From NCBI GenBank assembly GCA_964415295.1, contig CAYPYN010000003.1:372001-436000 (forward strand): a stretch of DNA of 64,000 bases. The letters are read 5' to 3'. The notes below the pieces were generated by a model. It made no database searches. It was not told the DNA's origin and was given only the letters and a program-made list of their open reading frames with translations. Positions 36,260 to 44,491 of this stretch are shown in pieces (the first letter of the stretch is position 1; each line of letters starts with the position of its first letter). A program made the translations under genes and the position numbers. The DNA is from SB21 sp964415295 (GTDB lineage: Bacteria; CLD3; SB21).

Positions 36260-36989
36260 CTTCCTTGTCCGTTGAACTTACAGTCAAATCGATCGCGGAG
36301 AGCGGCGCAACGGTCTTGGAACTGTCCAACGACTGTAATATAACCGTTCCCGGCAACAGCTGTTGGTCATATTTTTTTGTAATTTGCCCCAGCCGTAGAC
36401 CCGATTCGGCGATCAGGGACTTAGCCTCCATTAAGCTCTTGTTGATCAAGTAGGGTACTTTGGCTTCGAGCAGGTTGTTTCCGGTACTGACGGTCAAATC
36501 AACGACGGATCCCAAACTTACTTTTTCGGCCGCGTCGATCGACTGAGCCAGGATGATACCGGCCGGGAACTCATTGGAAGATTGGGAATCGATCTTGCCA
36601 ACATTCAATCCCAAAGACTCCAGATTAAATCGGGCGTCCCGCAGTGTGGAAAGTTTAAGCAACGGCACACTCACCAGACGGTCGTGATCGGCCACAATCA
36701 ATTCTATGGTCCTTCCCGGTTTCACGGTAGTGCCGGCCTCCGGGATCTGTTGGATGACATGGCCTGTCTCAAAACCGTTATCAAATCGTTTCTTCTGCGA
36801 GACCGCTAGACCTGCACGTTCCAATACGACCTTCGCTTCGGCATATGTTTGGTTTTGAATATTTGGCACCACGACCTCGCGTCGATGGGTGACGAACCAA
36901 GGCATTAGGAATTTGTCAGCAAACCATGCGGCGACAAAAGCCATTGCACAGAATAGAAGGATGCTTTTGATCAAATTGCTCCAGAACAT
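36252..36989 (-). CDS. Membrane-anchored protein with three PASTA domains
   Basis: The 245-residue protein has one N-terminal membrane segment (residues 9-29). Three PASTA domains follow, at about 38-105, 106-172 and 173-240, each beginning with a V-P-x-L/I element and ending with a conserved Asp-Leu-Thr-Val-like strand. There is no kinase or transpeptidase domain attached. PASTA domains bind peptidoglycan fragments or act as spacers. As the first gene of the leftward polysaccharide cluster it may link glycan export with the cell wall, but this is only inferred from position. Confidence 0.9.
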   Translation of the reverse strand: MFWSNLIKSILLFCAMAFVAAWFADKFLMPWFVTHRREVVVPNIQNQTYAEAKVVLERAGLAVSQKKRFDNGFETGHVIQQIPEAGTTVKPGRTIELIVADHDRLVSVPLLKLSTLRDARFNLESLGLNVGKIDSQSSNEFPAGIILAQSIDAAEKVSLGSVVDLTVSTGNNLLEAKVPYLINKSLMEAKSLIAESGLRLGQITKKYDQQLLPGTVILQSLDSSKTVAPLSAIDLTVSSTDKEDE

Positions 36990-37026
36990 AAGAAATAGAA
37001 CGGAAATATTTTGTGGATGCGGCGAA

Positions 37027-37055
37027 AATATATTTAAAACACCCTATAAAGGCAA
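37027..37055 (-). promoter_or_regulatory. Candidate promoter for the leftward polysaccharide cluster
   Basis: On the minus strand TTGCCT (37050-37055) and TATATT (37027-37032) are 17 bases apart and point toward the PASTA gene, whose ATG is about 38 bases downstream. It overlaps the same gap as the rightward promoter at 37070, so the two transcripts diverge here. Confidence 0.4.
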
Positions 37056-37069
37056 TCTAAAATAATGAT

Positions 37070-37098
37070 TTGACAATTCTCTCATAAGTTAGTAAAAT
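37070..37098 (+). promoter_or_regulatory. Strong candidate sigma70-type promoter for the receiver-kinase gene
   Basis: A perfect TTGACA (37070-37075) and TAAAAT (37093-37098) are 17 bases apart. Transcription would start near 37105, which falls after an ATG at 37102. This argues that the kinase starts at the ATG at 37153. Confidence 0.6.
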
Positions 37099-37152
37099 AC
37101 GATGGCAAATCTCACCATGCCGGCTGATCATTTACCCTCAAATACCAGGATC

Positions 37153-38298
37153 ATGGACGAAAAAAAACACAAAATTCTGATTGTGGACGATGAGGAGCTT
37201 AACGTCCGTTTCTTGTCGACTTTTCTTCAGCGAAAAGGGTACGAGATCGATGTGGCCTCAACCGGCGTCGAAGCGCTCGATCGGATCGCGAAAGCGAGCC
37301 CGGATGTGGTCCTTTTGGACGCCATGATGCCTGAAATGGACGGTTTTGAAGTCTGCCGGAGATTGCGAAAGAATCCCGAAACGCATCTTCTGCCCGTGAT
37401 TATGGTAACGGCGTTGCATTCCATTGAAGATGAGGTCAGAGCCCTCGAAGCCGGCTCGGACGATTTCCTGCCGAAGCCGATCAATAATTTGGAACTCATG
37501 GCCCGCTTACGGTCGCTGCTGCGTATCAAGAACCTGCACGACCAGCTAAAAGAAAGTAAGAAGGAACTGGAGGAAAAAAATCAAAAACTGATCGAACTTC
37601 AGGGATTGCGCGATTCACTGACGCAGATGATCATTCACGACCTCAAAAATCCTCTGACGGGCATCATGGGATGCAGCGAACTCTTGCAGATGATGCCGGA
37701 AAATCTTTCCGAGCGCCAGTTATCGATTGTCAAGAAGATGGACGAAAGCTCTTCCGTGATACAGAAAATGATCACGGATATCCTCGATATCAGCCGTATG
37801 GAGGAGAATAAAGTCAAGTTGCGCAAAGAACCTTTTCATATCACGGAGTTGCTGGATGCGAACCTGAATGAACTGGCATTCATGATGCAAAAAAGCGGCG
37901 TCACAGGGCGGATGAACGTGGACAAAGACGTTCCATTGATCAGCGCCGATAAGGACATGATCCATCGTGTCGTAGCGAATTTGCTTCACAATGCCGTTAA
38001 ACATTCGGTCAAAGGCGGTAAAGTGGAGATGAACGCCAGCTATGATCCGTCTCAGTCCCGATTGAATATCACGGTCAAAGACGAAGGAGAAGGCATCGCT
38101 CCTGAATACACGGAAAAGATATTCGAAAAATTCGCCCAAGCCGATCTCAAAAAACTTGGCCTCAAAACCGATCGGGGACTCGGGCTGACCTTTTGTAAAC
38201 TGGCCATCGAAGCCCACGGGGGCAAGATTTGGGTCGAAAGCCAGGTAGGCCAGGGCAGTGAATTCAAATTCTATCTTCCCTCCGGCCATGAGTCTTAA
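37153..38298 (+). CDS. Hybrid response regulator / histidine kinase (REC-HisKA-HATPase)
   Basis: The protein (381 residues from ATG 37153, preceded by AGGA) has an N-terminal receiver with VDDEE acidic residues, phospho-acceptor Asp in VVLLDAMMPEMDG and Lys in LPKPI. A coiled coil then leads to a HisKA domain with IIHDLKNPL as the phospho-His box and a HATPase with GEGIAP and GLGLTFCKLA. It is cytoplasmic with no sensor domain, so its input is probably phosphotransfer from another kinase. The alternative ATG at 37102 lies at the predicted transcription start and is disfavoured. The stop overlaps the next gene by 11 bases. Confidence 0.93.
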   Translation: MDEKKHKILIVDDEELNVRFLSTFLQRKGYEIDVASTGVEALDRIAKASPDVVLLDAMMPEMDGFEVCRRLRKNPETHLLPVIMVTALHSIEDEVRALEAGSDDFLPKPINNLELMARLRSLLRIKNLHDQLKESKKELEEKNQKLIELQGLRDSLTQMIIHDLKNPLTGIMGCSELLQMMPENLSERQLSIVKKMDESSSVIQKMITDILDISRMEENKVKLRKEPFHITELLDANLNELAFMMQKSGVTGRMNVDKDVPLISADKDMIHRVVANLLHNAVKHSVKGGKVEMNASYDPSQSRLNITVKDEGEGIAPEYTEKIFEKFAQADLKKLGLKTDRGLGLTFCKLAIEAHGGKIWVESQVGQGSEFKFYLPSGHES

Positions 38299-38677
38299 CG
38301 ACGAGCCGGTCAAAGTAGCCGTATGCCTCAACGATCTCCTTTTCCTTTCACGAATCAATCAAGCGGCCCGATCGGTTCACGCAGAAGTTCTATCTGTGTC
38401 TGCTTCTGATGAGGCGTCCCTTCAGGAGGTAGCGAGCAAACAACTGTCATGTATCATTGTAGATCTGGAAAACACGAGGACCGATACCATACAATTGATC
38501 AGTAAGTTGAAAGCTTATGGGCCTACCTCGAAGATCCCCGTTGTCGGCTATCTTTCACATGTGAATACGGAAAGACAGGAATTGGCAAAAATCGCCGGTT
38601 GTGATCATGTGATGCCGCGATCGGTATTCACCCAAAAGCTGCTTCAGATTCTATCAGGGACAATTGATTTGTCATGA
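38288..38677 (+). CDS. Degenerate CheY-like receiver protein
   Basis: This 129-residue single-domain protein follows the receiver pattern, with a hydrophobic strand CIIVDLENTR carrying Asp59 at the phospho-site. The N-terminal acidic pair is reduced to Asn-Asp, and the conserved Lys is replaced by Arg in VMPRSVF. Signalling by phosphorylation is therefore doubtful; a docking role beside the overlapping kinase is possible. Start ATG 38288 overlaps the kinase end; stop overlaps the comF start by 4 bases. Confidence 0.72.
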   Translation: MSLNDEPVKVAVCLNDLLFLSRINQAARSVHAEVLSVSASDEASLQEVASKQLSCIIVDLENTRTDTIQLISKLKAYGPTSKIPVVGYLSHVNTERQELAKIAGCDHVMPRSVFTQKLLQILSGTIDLS

Positions 38678-39354
38678 AATCGGTTCATCCTTTTTTTCAA
38701 AGGCTTCTTGAGTTTGTTTTCCCGCGGGGCTGCCTTACCTGTGACATGGCATTGGAGGAAGGCGATGTGTGGATCTGCCGTAACTGTTGGGCAACTATGG
38801 ACAAGGTCCACGGAGCCGTCACGGACGGCGTGATCGAATTTGACCACATTGATGAGATCAGATCCGGTCTCTATTATGACCGAAAGCTGCAGACCCTGAT
38901 CCATTATTTCAAGTATCAGAGAGCATTGTCTTTGGCCGAAACATTTGCCGCCATTCTGTCCGACGTCGTTCATACCTCGGAAAATTTGAAAAAGGCAGAC
39001 CTATTGATCCCGGTGCCGCTGCATAAGGTGAAGCTCCGGGAACGTTCCTACAATCAATCCGAAGAGATCGCCAAGGCGTTATCGGCAAGGATATCCATTC
39101 CCTGCCGGTGCGATATTCTGTTACGAGGTGTGAATACGGCTTCCCAAACGAAGATGGAAGATGCGAAAGAGAGAGTGCATAATATGAGGGACGTGTTTTA
39201 CGTCAAGAAATCCGATCAATTGACAGGTAAGAAGGTTATTCTTATTGACGATCTCATAACTACCGGTTCCACAGCCAATGCCTGCGCCGGAGTATTAAAA
39301 CAGAGCGGTTGCGAAAAAGTATTCGTCCTGACCGTTGGCCGGCCGTATTTTTGA
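38674..39354 (+). CDS. comF: ComF-family phosphoribosyltransferase-like protein
   Basis: The 226-residue protein has an N-terminal zinc-ribbon with Cys20, Cys23, Cys35 and Cys38, then a phosphoribosyltransferase domain ending in VILIDDLITTGSTANACAG, the PRPP-binding loop. ComF proteins take part in DNA uptake in competent bacteria, and relatives occur widely without known competence. It overlaps the degenerate receiver by 4 bases. Confidence 0.94.
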   Translation: MKSVHPFFQRLLEFVFPRGCLTCDMALEEGDVWICRNCWATMDKVHGAVTDGVIEFDHIDEIRSGLYYDRKLQTLIHYFKYQRALSLAETFAAILSDVVHTSENLKKADLLIPVPLHKVKLRERSYNQSEEIAKALSARISIPCRCDILLRGVNTASQTKMEDAKERVHNMRDVFYVKKSDQLTGKKVILIDDLITTGSTANACAGVLKQSGCEKVFVLTVGRPYF

Positions 39355-39444
39355 CCGCATTATTGTATTTTTTCCTCCCACGTATCCTTTCCGTAAAATG
39401 ATAGCTTGCTTGGTATCATTATATTTGCCATATTTTTCACGTCC

Positions 39445-40368
39445 ATGACGTACCATACAGTAACCCGTGTGAGTGTGAAAAGAATAGGTTTTATTGTCAA
39501 TCCTAAGGCCGGAATCAAGAAAAGCGCGTACGAGGATATCAAATCTCTGATCGGCCGTGTCTTTGACGAAAAATTCCACACGGAAATCCATCTGACGCGT
39601 GGCGCAGGGGATGCCACATCTATTGCAGAACATTTCGTTCAGGATAACTTTGATGTGGTCGCGGCGGTTGGCGGGGACGGAACGGTGAACGAAACGGCGC
39701 GAGGATTGATCGGCTCCGCTACGTCCTTGGCTATTATCCCTTACGGTTCCGGGAATGGACTGGCTCGCGGCCTCACAATTCCAATGAATAAAGAAAAAGC
39801 CATGGAAACCATCAGGAACGGGTTGGTCCGCGCCATTGATATTGGCGAGGTTACCGATGGGATGCAACGGAGGTTGTTTGTCGGTTTTTCAGGGATGGGG
39901 TACGATGCCTTTATCGGGAAACTGTTCAATGAACGCGGCGGAAGGCGCGGTCTCTTTTCGTACGTGTATTTGTCTATTTTGTCCTATCCCAAATTCAAAA
40001 CCGTGGCCCTGCGAATTAAGGTTAACGGAAAAGAAATCTATACCGACCCATTCTTGCTGGCCGTCGCCAATACCGAAGAATACGGTAACGGGGCAAGGAT
40101 CGCCCCTAACGCCGAGCCCGATGACGGCCTTTTTGAATTATGTATTTTGCAGGATATGACTTTGATAAAGGGCTTGCTCAACGGATGGCGCCTGTTCAAC
40201 GGCACCATTGATCGGGTGGAAGGAACGGTCATGATGAGAGCCAAAGAAATCGAGGTTATTCCGGAATCCGAGATCTATTACCATGTGGACGGTGAGTCCT
40301 TTGCTACCTCCAATGCCCTGACATTCACTTTTCTTCCTTCGCGTCTTAACATCATGGTTCCTTCTTGA
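39445..40368 (+). CDS. Diacylglycerol/sphingosine kinase-like lipid kinase (YegS/DgkB family)
   Basis: This 307-residue protein begins its conserved part with IGFIVNPKAGIKKSAYEDI and has the ATP-binding AAVGGDGTVNETARGL near residue 71, a YGSGNGLARGL substrate segment and a C-terminal beta-rich domain with YHVDGE. These are hallmarks of the DAGKc superfamily, which phosphorylates diacylglycerol or related lipids at the membrane. ATG at 39445 is preferred over a TTG at 39406, which would add a short hydrophobic leader; a GTG at 39472 is also possible. Confidence 0.92.
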   Translation: MTYHTVTRVSVKRIGFIVNPKAGIKKSAYEDIKSLIGRVFDEKFHTEIHLTRGAGDATSIAEHFVQDNFDVVAAVGGDGTVNETARGLIGSATSLAIIPYGSGNGLARGLTIPMNKEKAMETIRNGLVRAIDIGEVTDGMQRRLFVGFSGMGYDAFIGKLFNERGGRRGLFSYVYLSILSYPKFKTVALRIKVNGKEIYTDPFLLAVANTEEYGNGARIAPNAEPDDGLFELCILQDMTLIKGLLNGWRLFNGTIDRVEGTVMMRAKEIEVIPESEIYYHVDGESFATSNALTFTFLPSRLNIMVPS

Positions 40369-40380
40369 TATAATATTCCC

Positions 40381-40409
40381 TTGACTATCAGACGCCAAAA
40401 AAGTAACTT
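40381..40409 (+). promoter_or_regulatory. Candidate promoter of the crp/fnr-like gene
   Basis: TTGACT (40381-40386) and TAACTT (40404-40409) are separated by 17 bases and lie 38 bases before the start codon, in a 79-base gap after the lipid kinase. The -10 match is moderate. Confidence 0.35.
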
Positions 40410-40447
40410 TTGACGCACATCTTTCAGATAATCGGCATAGCATTCTT

Positions 40448-41149
40448 ATGAGCGAAGAGACGGTATCTCGATCCAAGATCGACATTTTGAAAAAAGTTCC
40501 GATCTTCAGCGGCATTGGCTCCAAAGATCTTGAAAAGATCGTGGCTGTGACCCACCAGAAAAAGTATCGTAAAGATAACATGATTCTGATCGAGGAAGAA
40601 GCGGGTCAGACCATGTTTATTCTGATGAGCGGTCAGGTCAAGGTTTCACGCATCAGTGAAGACGGCCGTGAAGTTATTCTGGCGGTGATGGGTGAAGGGG
40701 ACTTTTTCGGCGAACTCTCTTTGCTGGACGGCCAGTCCCGGTCGGCCAATGTAACGGTCATCAAGGATGCCGAAATGCTTCTGATCAATAGAGACGATTT
40801 CTTGAATATGCTGAATGAATTTCCGCAAATTGCGATTCAGCTCCTGCGTGAATTAGCCGGCAGGATGCGAAAGTCGGATTCCCAGATCAAAAGCCTGTCG
40901 TTGAAAAATGCCACCGGCAAAGTCACCGGTACGATACACCGGCTGGCGGAAGATATCGGTATTCTTGCAGATAACAGAGTTAGTATCGAAAACCTGCCAA
41001 CACAACAGGATTTAGCCAACATGGCCGGCACTTCCCGTGAGACGATATCCCGCGTCTTGCAACGTCTCATGAATGACCAATACGTTACGAAAGAGGGAAG
41101 TAAGCTGGTCATTTTGGACTACGAACGTTTTAAGAAGGATTTTCTTTGA
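40448..41149 (+). CDS. Crp/Fnr-family transcriptional regulator
   Basis: The 233-residue protein has an N-terminal cyclic-nucleotide-binding fold (IFSGIGSKDLEKI to about residue 130). It includes GEGDFFGELSLLDGQSRSANV, which matches the phosphate-binding cassette with Gly-Glu-Leu-Ser and Arg-Ser. The C-terminal winged helix reads LPTQQDLANMAGTSRETISRVL. No cysteines for an iron-sulfur cluster appear at the N-terminus, so cAMP or another nucleotide is the more likely ligand than oxygen sensing. A hairpin terminator follows at once. Confidence 0.95.
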   Translation: MSEETVSRSKIDILKKVPIFSGIGSKDLEKIVAVTHQKKYRKDNMILIEEEAGQTMFILMSGQVKVSRISEDGREVILAVMGEGDFFGELSLLDGQSRSANVTVIKDAEMLLINRDDFLNMLNEFPQIAIQLLRELAGRMRKSDSQIKSLSLKNATGKVTGTIHRLAEDIGILADNRVSIENLPTQQDLANMAGTSRETISRVLQRLMNDQYVTKEGSKLVILDYERFKKDFL

Positions 41150-41171
41150 GAGTTTGGTCCATCGGCCGTAT

Positions 41172-41200
41172 AAAAGCCAACCTGATCAGGGTTGGCTTTT
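41172..41200 (+). terminator. Intrinsic terminator after the crp/fnr-like gene
   Basis: A perfect 11-bp stem (AAAAGCCAACC at 41172-41182 with GGTTGGCTTTT at 41190-41200) encloses a 7-base loop and is followed by an AT-rich run. It begins 22 bases after the stop codon. Confidence 0.85.
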
Positions 41201-41208
41201 ATATTTTA

Positions 41209-41237
41209 TGGACTTTAAATGCAAAAAAATCTATATT
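41209..41237 (+). promoter_or_regulatory. Candidate promoter of the REC-GAF-PAS kinase gene
   Basis: TGGACT (41209-41214) and TATATT (41232-41237) are 17 bases apart, directly after the terminator and 22 bases before the ATG at 41260. The location supports a new transcription unit. Confidence 0.4.
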
Positions 41238-41259
41238 TAGCAACTTTTAACAAATCGGT

Positions 41260-43365
41260 ATGAGCACAAGATCCAAAATATTGATATGCGACCCGTCTCC
41301 AAAATCCGAGATCATGTTGATGACCATACTGGAATCTAATGATTACGAGGTTGAAAAGGCGGCGGATGGCCACGACGTCTTGGACAAAGCCAAATCCCTG
41401 AGTTTTGATCTGGTTTTGGTGGCATCCGATACGCCGGCAATTGACGGATTCCAGGTATGCCGCCTTCTGAAAGAGAGTGAGCGCACCAGGCATATACCAG
41501 CCATGATCCTATCCGAGGTCAAGGATCACGTTACGCGGACCGCTGCCATCGAAGCGGGCGCCGATGAATATATTCCGAAGCCTTTTAATCGTGTGGAACT
41601 GCTGACCCGCGTGGTCACTCTTTTGCGTATCAAACATCTGCACGATCGGCTTGAGCGTCTTATCGAGGAGAAAGAGACGGAAAAAGCCAAACTTGCCGAA
41701 AAGAATCACGAGTTAAAAGTTCTCTCCGAGATCGCCCGTATCGTTATTTCAATCAAAGACCAGCGGAGGGTTCTGACGGAGATCGTGAATAATGTCGGCG
41801 AGGCCTTTAATGTCGAAGGCTGCTGTCTTGTGACGCTGAAGGATGATGAATGGATTCTTGATACCTGCGCCGGCAAAATGAAGCAGGATACGTTCGTCCA
41901 AACGGTACTGCCCGCAAGGCCCATTTACGATTTCGTTGCGCACAGTGAGAAGCCAATCATCATTAATAGCACCAGGGAGGACGACCGCTTTCCGGATGCC
42001 TGTGAAGCGCTGTTCCAAATGAACGTGTTCGGTCTGGTTTGCTCGCCCATATTTATTCGCGGCCGCCTCATCGGTGTGCTGCAGATCCATAACAAGAACG
42101 ATCAAGCGGAATTTACGACCAACGACCTGGCGGTCCTCATGACGTTATGCGGTCAAATAGCTTTGGCCATTGAGAATCTCCAATTGTTCAATAAGCTCTC
42201 GGATTTCAATAAGAACCTGCAGGAGCAGATCGCCGCGGCTACGCATGCGCTCGTCGATCTGAAAAATTTCAATGAGAGCATTCTGCAGAATATCGGTTCG
42301 GGTCTCATCACAGTGGATTTCTCCGGCAAAGTGCTTTTTGCTAACCGTGCCTGCGCGGGTATCCTGGACTGTTCCGAATCCGATCTTCTGGAACGTCATA
42401 TGACGGATATTTTCGGAAAGGAAGTTGCGGCCGTGATGATGAAACCGGTAGCGGATAAGGAGAGCTTACCGGTCAGCACTGAGCTGCGCGTCATGACCAG
42501 AAAGCAACGTGAAATTTACATTGGCTTTACCACGACCGTACGTTATGACAGCGAACACCGGATGGTCGGTTACATTATCAGTTTCAGAGATATCACGCAA
42601 ATAAGGGAAATGCGGCAGACGATCATGCGTATGGACCGTCTGGCCTCTTCCGGAGTACTTACCAGCGCGATCGCCCATGAGATCCGGAATCCGCTGGCCG
42701 GTATCAAGACCATGGCTCAGGCTCTCGAGAAGGAAATGAAATCGGACGATCACCGGACGGAATACGTGCAGCGCATTATCAAACAGATCAACCGGCTCAA
42801 CGAACTGCTCAAAGCCTTTTTTACCTATGCGCGTCCGGTTCGGCCTGAAAAGAAACAATGCGATTTCCGAGCGATCGTTAAAGAGATCCGGGAACTCTTG
42901 AAGGATCGTTGCGAACACGATCGCGTACAAGTCGAAGAGGTTTACGATCCGTTTTTGCCTCAGCTGTTTATCGATGAAAATCAGATCCAGCAGGTGATGA
43001 TTAATCTGATGATGAATGCTATCGACGCGATGGAACAAGGGGGACAGTTGACGGTGGAAGCGCGGCTGGTGCGGCGAAGTCTGCCGCCGAAGTTTCATGA
43101 TGAGCGTGAGATCGTGGAGATCCGTGTGACGGACTCCGGAAAAGGAATTCCGCGCGATCAGATCAAATCGATCTTTGACGCTTTCTATACGACCAAACCC
43201 AACGGGATCGGGCTTGGTCTGTCGATAGTTTACCGGATTGTAGAAGAACACGGCGGCGAAATTCTCGTGGATAGTACGGAGCATAAGGGCACGACCTTTA
43301 CGGTTCTCCTCCCGCTCCAGGATACGGGTGAATCGGTGAATGCGGAACATGTTCACTGGATGTGA
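41260..43365 (+). CDS. Multi-domain histidine kinase: degenerate REC-GAF-PAS-HisKA-HATPase
   Basis: The 701-residue protein contains a receiver (1-120), a coiled coil, a GAF domain (about 150-305), a PAS domain (about 335-450), and HisKA and HATPase domains with AIAHEIRNPLAGIK, NLMMNAIDAM, DSGKGIP and GIGLGLSIV. The receiver strand reads LVLVASDTPAIDG, so the phospho-acceptor position is Ala55 rather than Asp. This receiver therefore probably acts as a protein-docking module. There are no membrane segments, so signals are cytoplasmic. The response regulator at 43400 is the likely partner. Confidence 0.93.
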   Translation: MSTRSKILICDPSPKSEIMLMTILESNDYEVEKAADGHDVLDKAKSLSFDLVLVASDTPAIDGFQVCRLLKESERTRHIPAMILSEVKDHVTRTAAIEAGADEYIPKPFNRVELLTRVVTLLRIKHLHDRLERLIEEKETEKAKLAEKNHELKVLSEIARIVISIKDQRRVLTEIVNNVGEAFNVEGCCLVTLKDDEWILDTCAGKMKQDTFVQTVLPARPIYDFVAHSEKPIIINSTREDDRFPDACEALFQMNVFGLVCSPIFIRGRLIGVLQIHNKNDQAEFTTNDLAVLMTLCGQIALAIENLQLFNKLSDFNKNLQEQIAAATHALVDLKNFNESILQNIGSGLITVDFSGKVLFANRACAGILDCSESDLLERHMTDIFGKEVAAVMMKPVADKESLPVSTELRVMTRKQREIYIGFTTTVRYDSEHRMVGYIISFRDITQIREMRQTIMRMDRLASSGVLTSAIAHEIRNPLAGIKTMAQALEKEMKSDDHRTEYVQRIIKQINRLNELLKAFFTYARPVRPEKKQCDFRAIVKEIRELLKDRCEHDRVQVEEVYDPFLPQLFIDENQIQQVMINLMMNAIDAMEQGGQLTVEARLVRRSLPPKFHDEREIVEIRVTDSGKGIPRDQIKSIFDAFYTTKPNGIGLGLSIVYRIVEEHGGEILVDSTEHKGTTFTVLLPLQDTGESVNAEHVHWM

Positions 43366-43399
43366 AAGAATTGGTAAATAATTTAGGACGGGGATAGGT

Positions 43400-44491
43400 A
43401 TGAGAAAAAAAGTATTGGTTGTGGATGACGAGGAAGATCTCACTTGGAGTATTTCCAAGCATCTCGTTAAAGACAAGGATATGTACGAAGTGATCTGCGT
43501 TAATAACGGGCAAGAGGCTCTCAATCTATTGTCTCAGATCCCCATCGATCTCGTCGTCAGCGATATCAAAATGCCGGGCATATCGGGCCTGGATCTTCTG
43601 GTCAAGATCAAGGAGACGTACCAGTCCACCAAAGTGATCATCATGACCGCCTTCGGTTCGGCGGATGTGCAAAAAGAAGCCACGGCACGAGGGTCTCTTT
43701 ATTATATCGAAAAACCCTTCGAGATCGAAGAGTTGAGAAATCTTATCCAGAATGCGCTGACCGAGAAGAAAGGATTTGACGGAAAAGTTACCGATTTCCA
43801 GCTTTCCGATCTGATCCAGATGAATGTGCTTGGCCGTATGGTGACGGCGCTGGTAGTTACAAAAGACGAAGAAAAAGGTATTGTCTACTTTAACGAAGGT
43901 AATGTGGTACACGCCGAATGCGGCAATCTCACGGGTGATGACGCTTTTTACAGGATTGTATCGTGGGAGACCGGCAAATTTGAATTTCGTAAGGATGAGC
44001 GCCCGGATAAAGAGACCATCACGCAGGGATGGCAAAGCTTGCTGCTGGAGGCGATGAGGCGAAAAGACGAAGTGACGCCGGAAACGAAATCAAAGATCAA
44101 AGAAATCTCTCGGCAGGAACAGTTGGAGAAGATAAAAACGTCTCTGACTGATTTTATCAAGATCAAGGGCGTCGATCTGGTGGTCATTGCCGATAACGGC
44201 GGCTTTGTCCGAGCTACTTTGCTGAACGACAAAAAGGAGTCTGTTCTGGATATGACCACGTTGGTCAATTTCTTGCCTCAGAGCCTGGACCACATTTCCA
44301 AAGTCGATTCGGAGATCAAAGGCGGAGGGCCAAGGATGTTTACATTCGAATTCCGCGACCGGACGCTGATACTGGTACCCATTACCAATCGCATCGAGTG
44401 GATCCTCCTGATTTGTGAAAATGAAGTGAATCTGGGAGGCCTCCGGTTTACGATCAAGAAGCAAATGCCCATATTGACCGAGGTTCTATAG
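43400..44491 (+). CDS. Response regulator with PATAN (DUF4388) and Roadblock/LC7-like domains
   Basis: This 363-residue protein has an intact receiver (VLVVDDEED at residues 5-13, phospho-Asp55, Lys in IEKPFEIEE). A PATAN/DUF4388 domain follows (about 130-215, DFQLSDLIQMNVLG and FRKDERPDKET). The C-terminal region (about 235-355) contains VDLVVIADNGGFVRATLL and ILICENEVNLGGLRFTIKK, which fits a Roadblock/LC7 fold, normally a partner of small GTPases. Regulation by protein interaction rather than DNA binding is inferred. It begins after a GGGGATAGGT ribosome-binding site and follows the kinase by 34 bases. Confidence 0.85.
   Translation: MRKKVLVVDDEEDLTWSISKHLVKDKDMYEVICVNNGQEALNLLSQIPIDLVVSDIKMPGISGLDLLVKIKETYQSTKVIIMTAFGSADVQKEATARGSLYYIEKPFEIEELRNLIQNALTEKKGFDGKVTDFQLSDLIQMNVLGRMVTALVVTKDEEKGIVYFNEGNVVHAECGNLTGDDAFYRIVSWETGKFEFRKDERPDKETITQGWQSLLLEAMRRKDEVTPETKSKIKEISRQEQLEKIKTSLTDFIKIKGVDLVVIADNGGFVRATLLNDKKESVLDMTTLVNFLPQSLDHISKVDSEIKGGGPRMFTFEFRDRTLILVPITNRIEWILLICENEVNLGGLRFTIKKQMPILTEVL

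Noticed and set aside
37102..37152. Longer start for the receiver-kinase
   Set aside because: The predicted transcription start near 37105 lies after this ATG, and the receiver domain begins only after 37153.
42466..43524. Open frame of 352 codons on the minus strand
   Set aside because: It is fully antisense to the multi-domain kinase and next response regulator, shows no domain pattern and reflects codon bias of the real genes.
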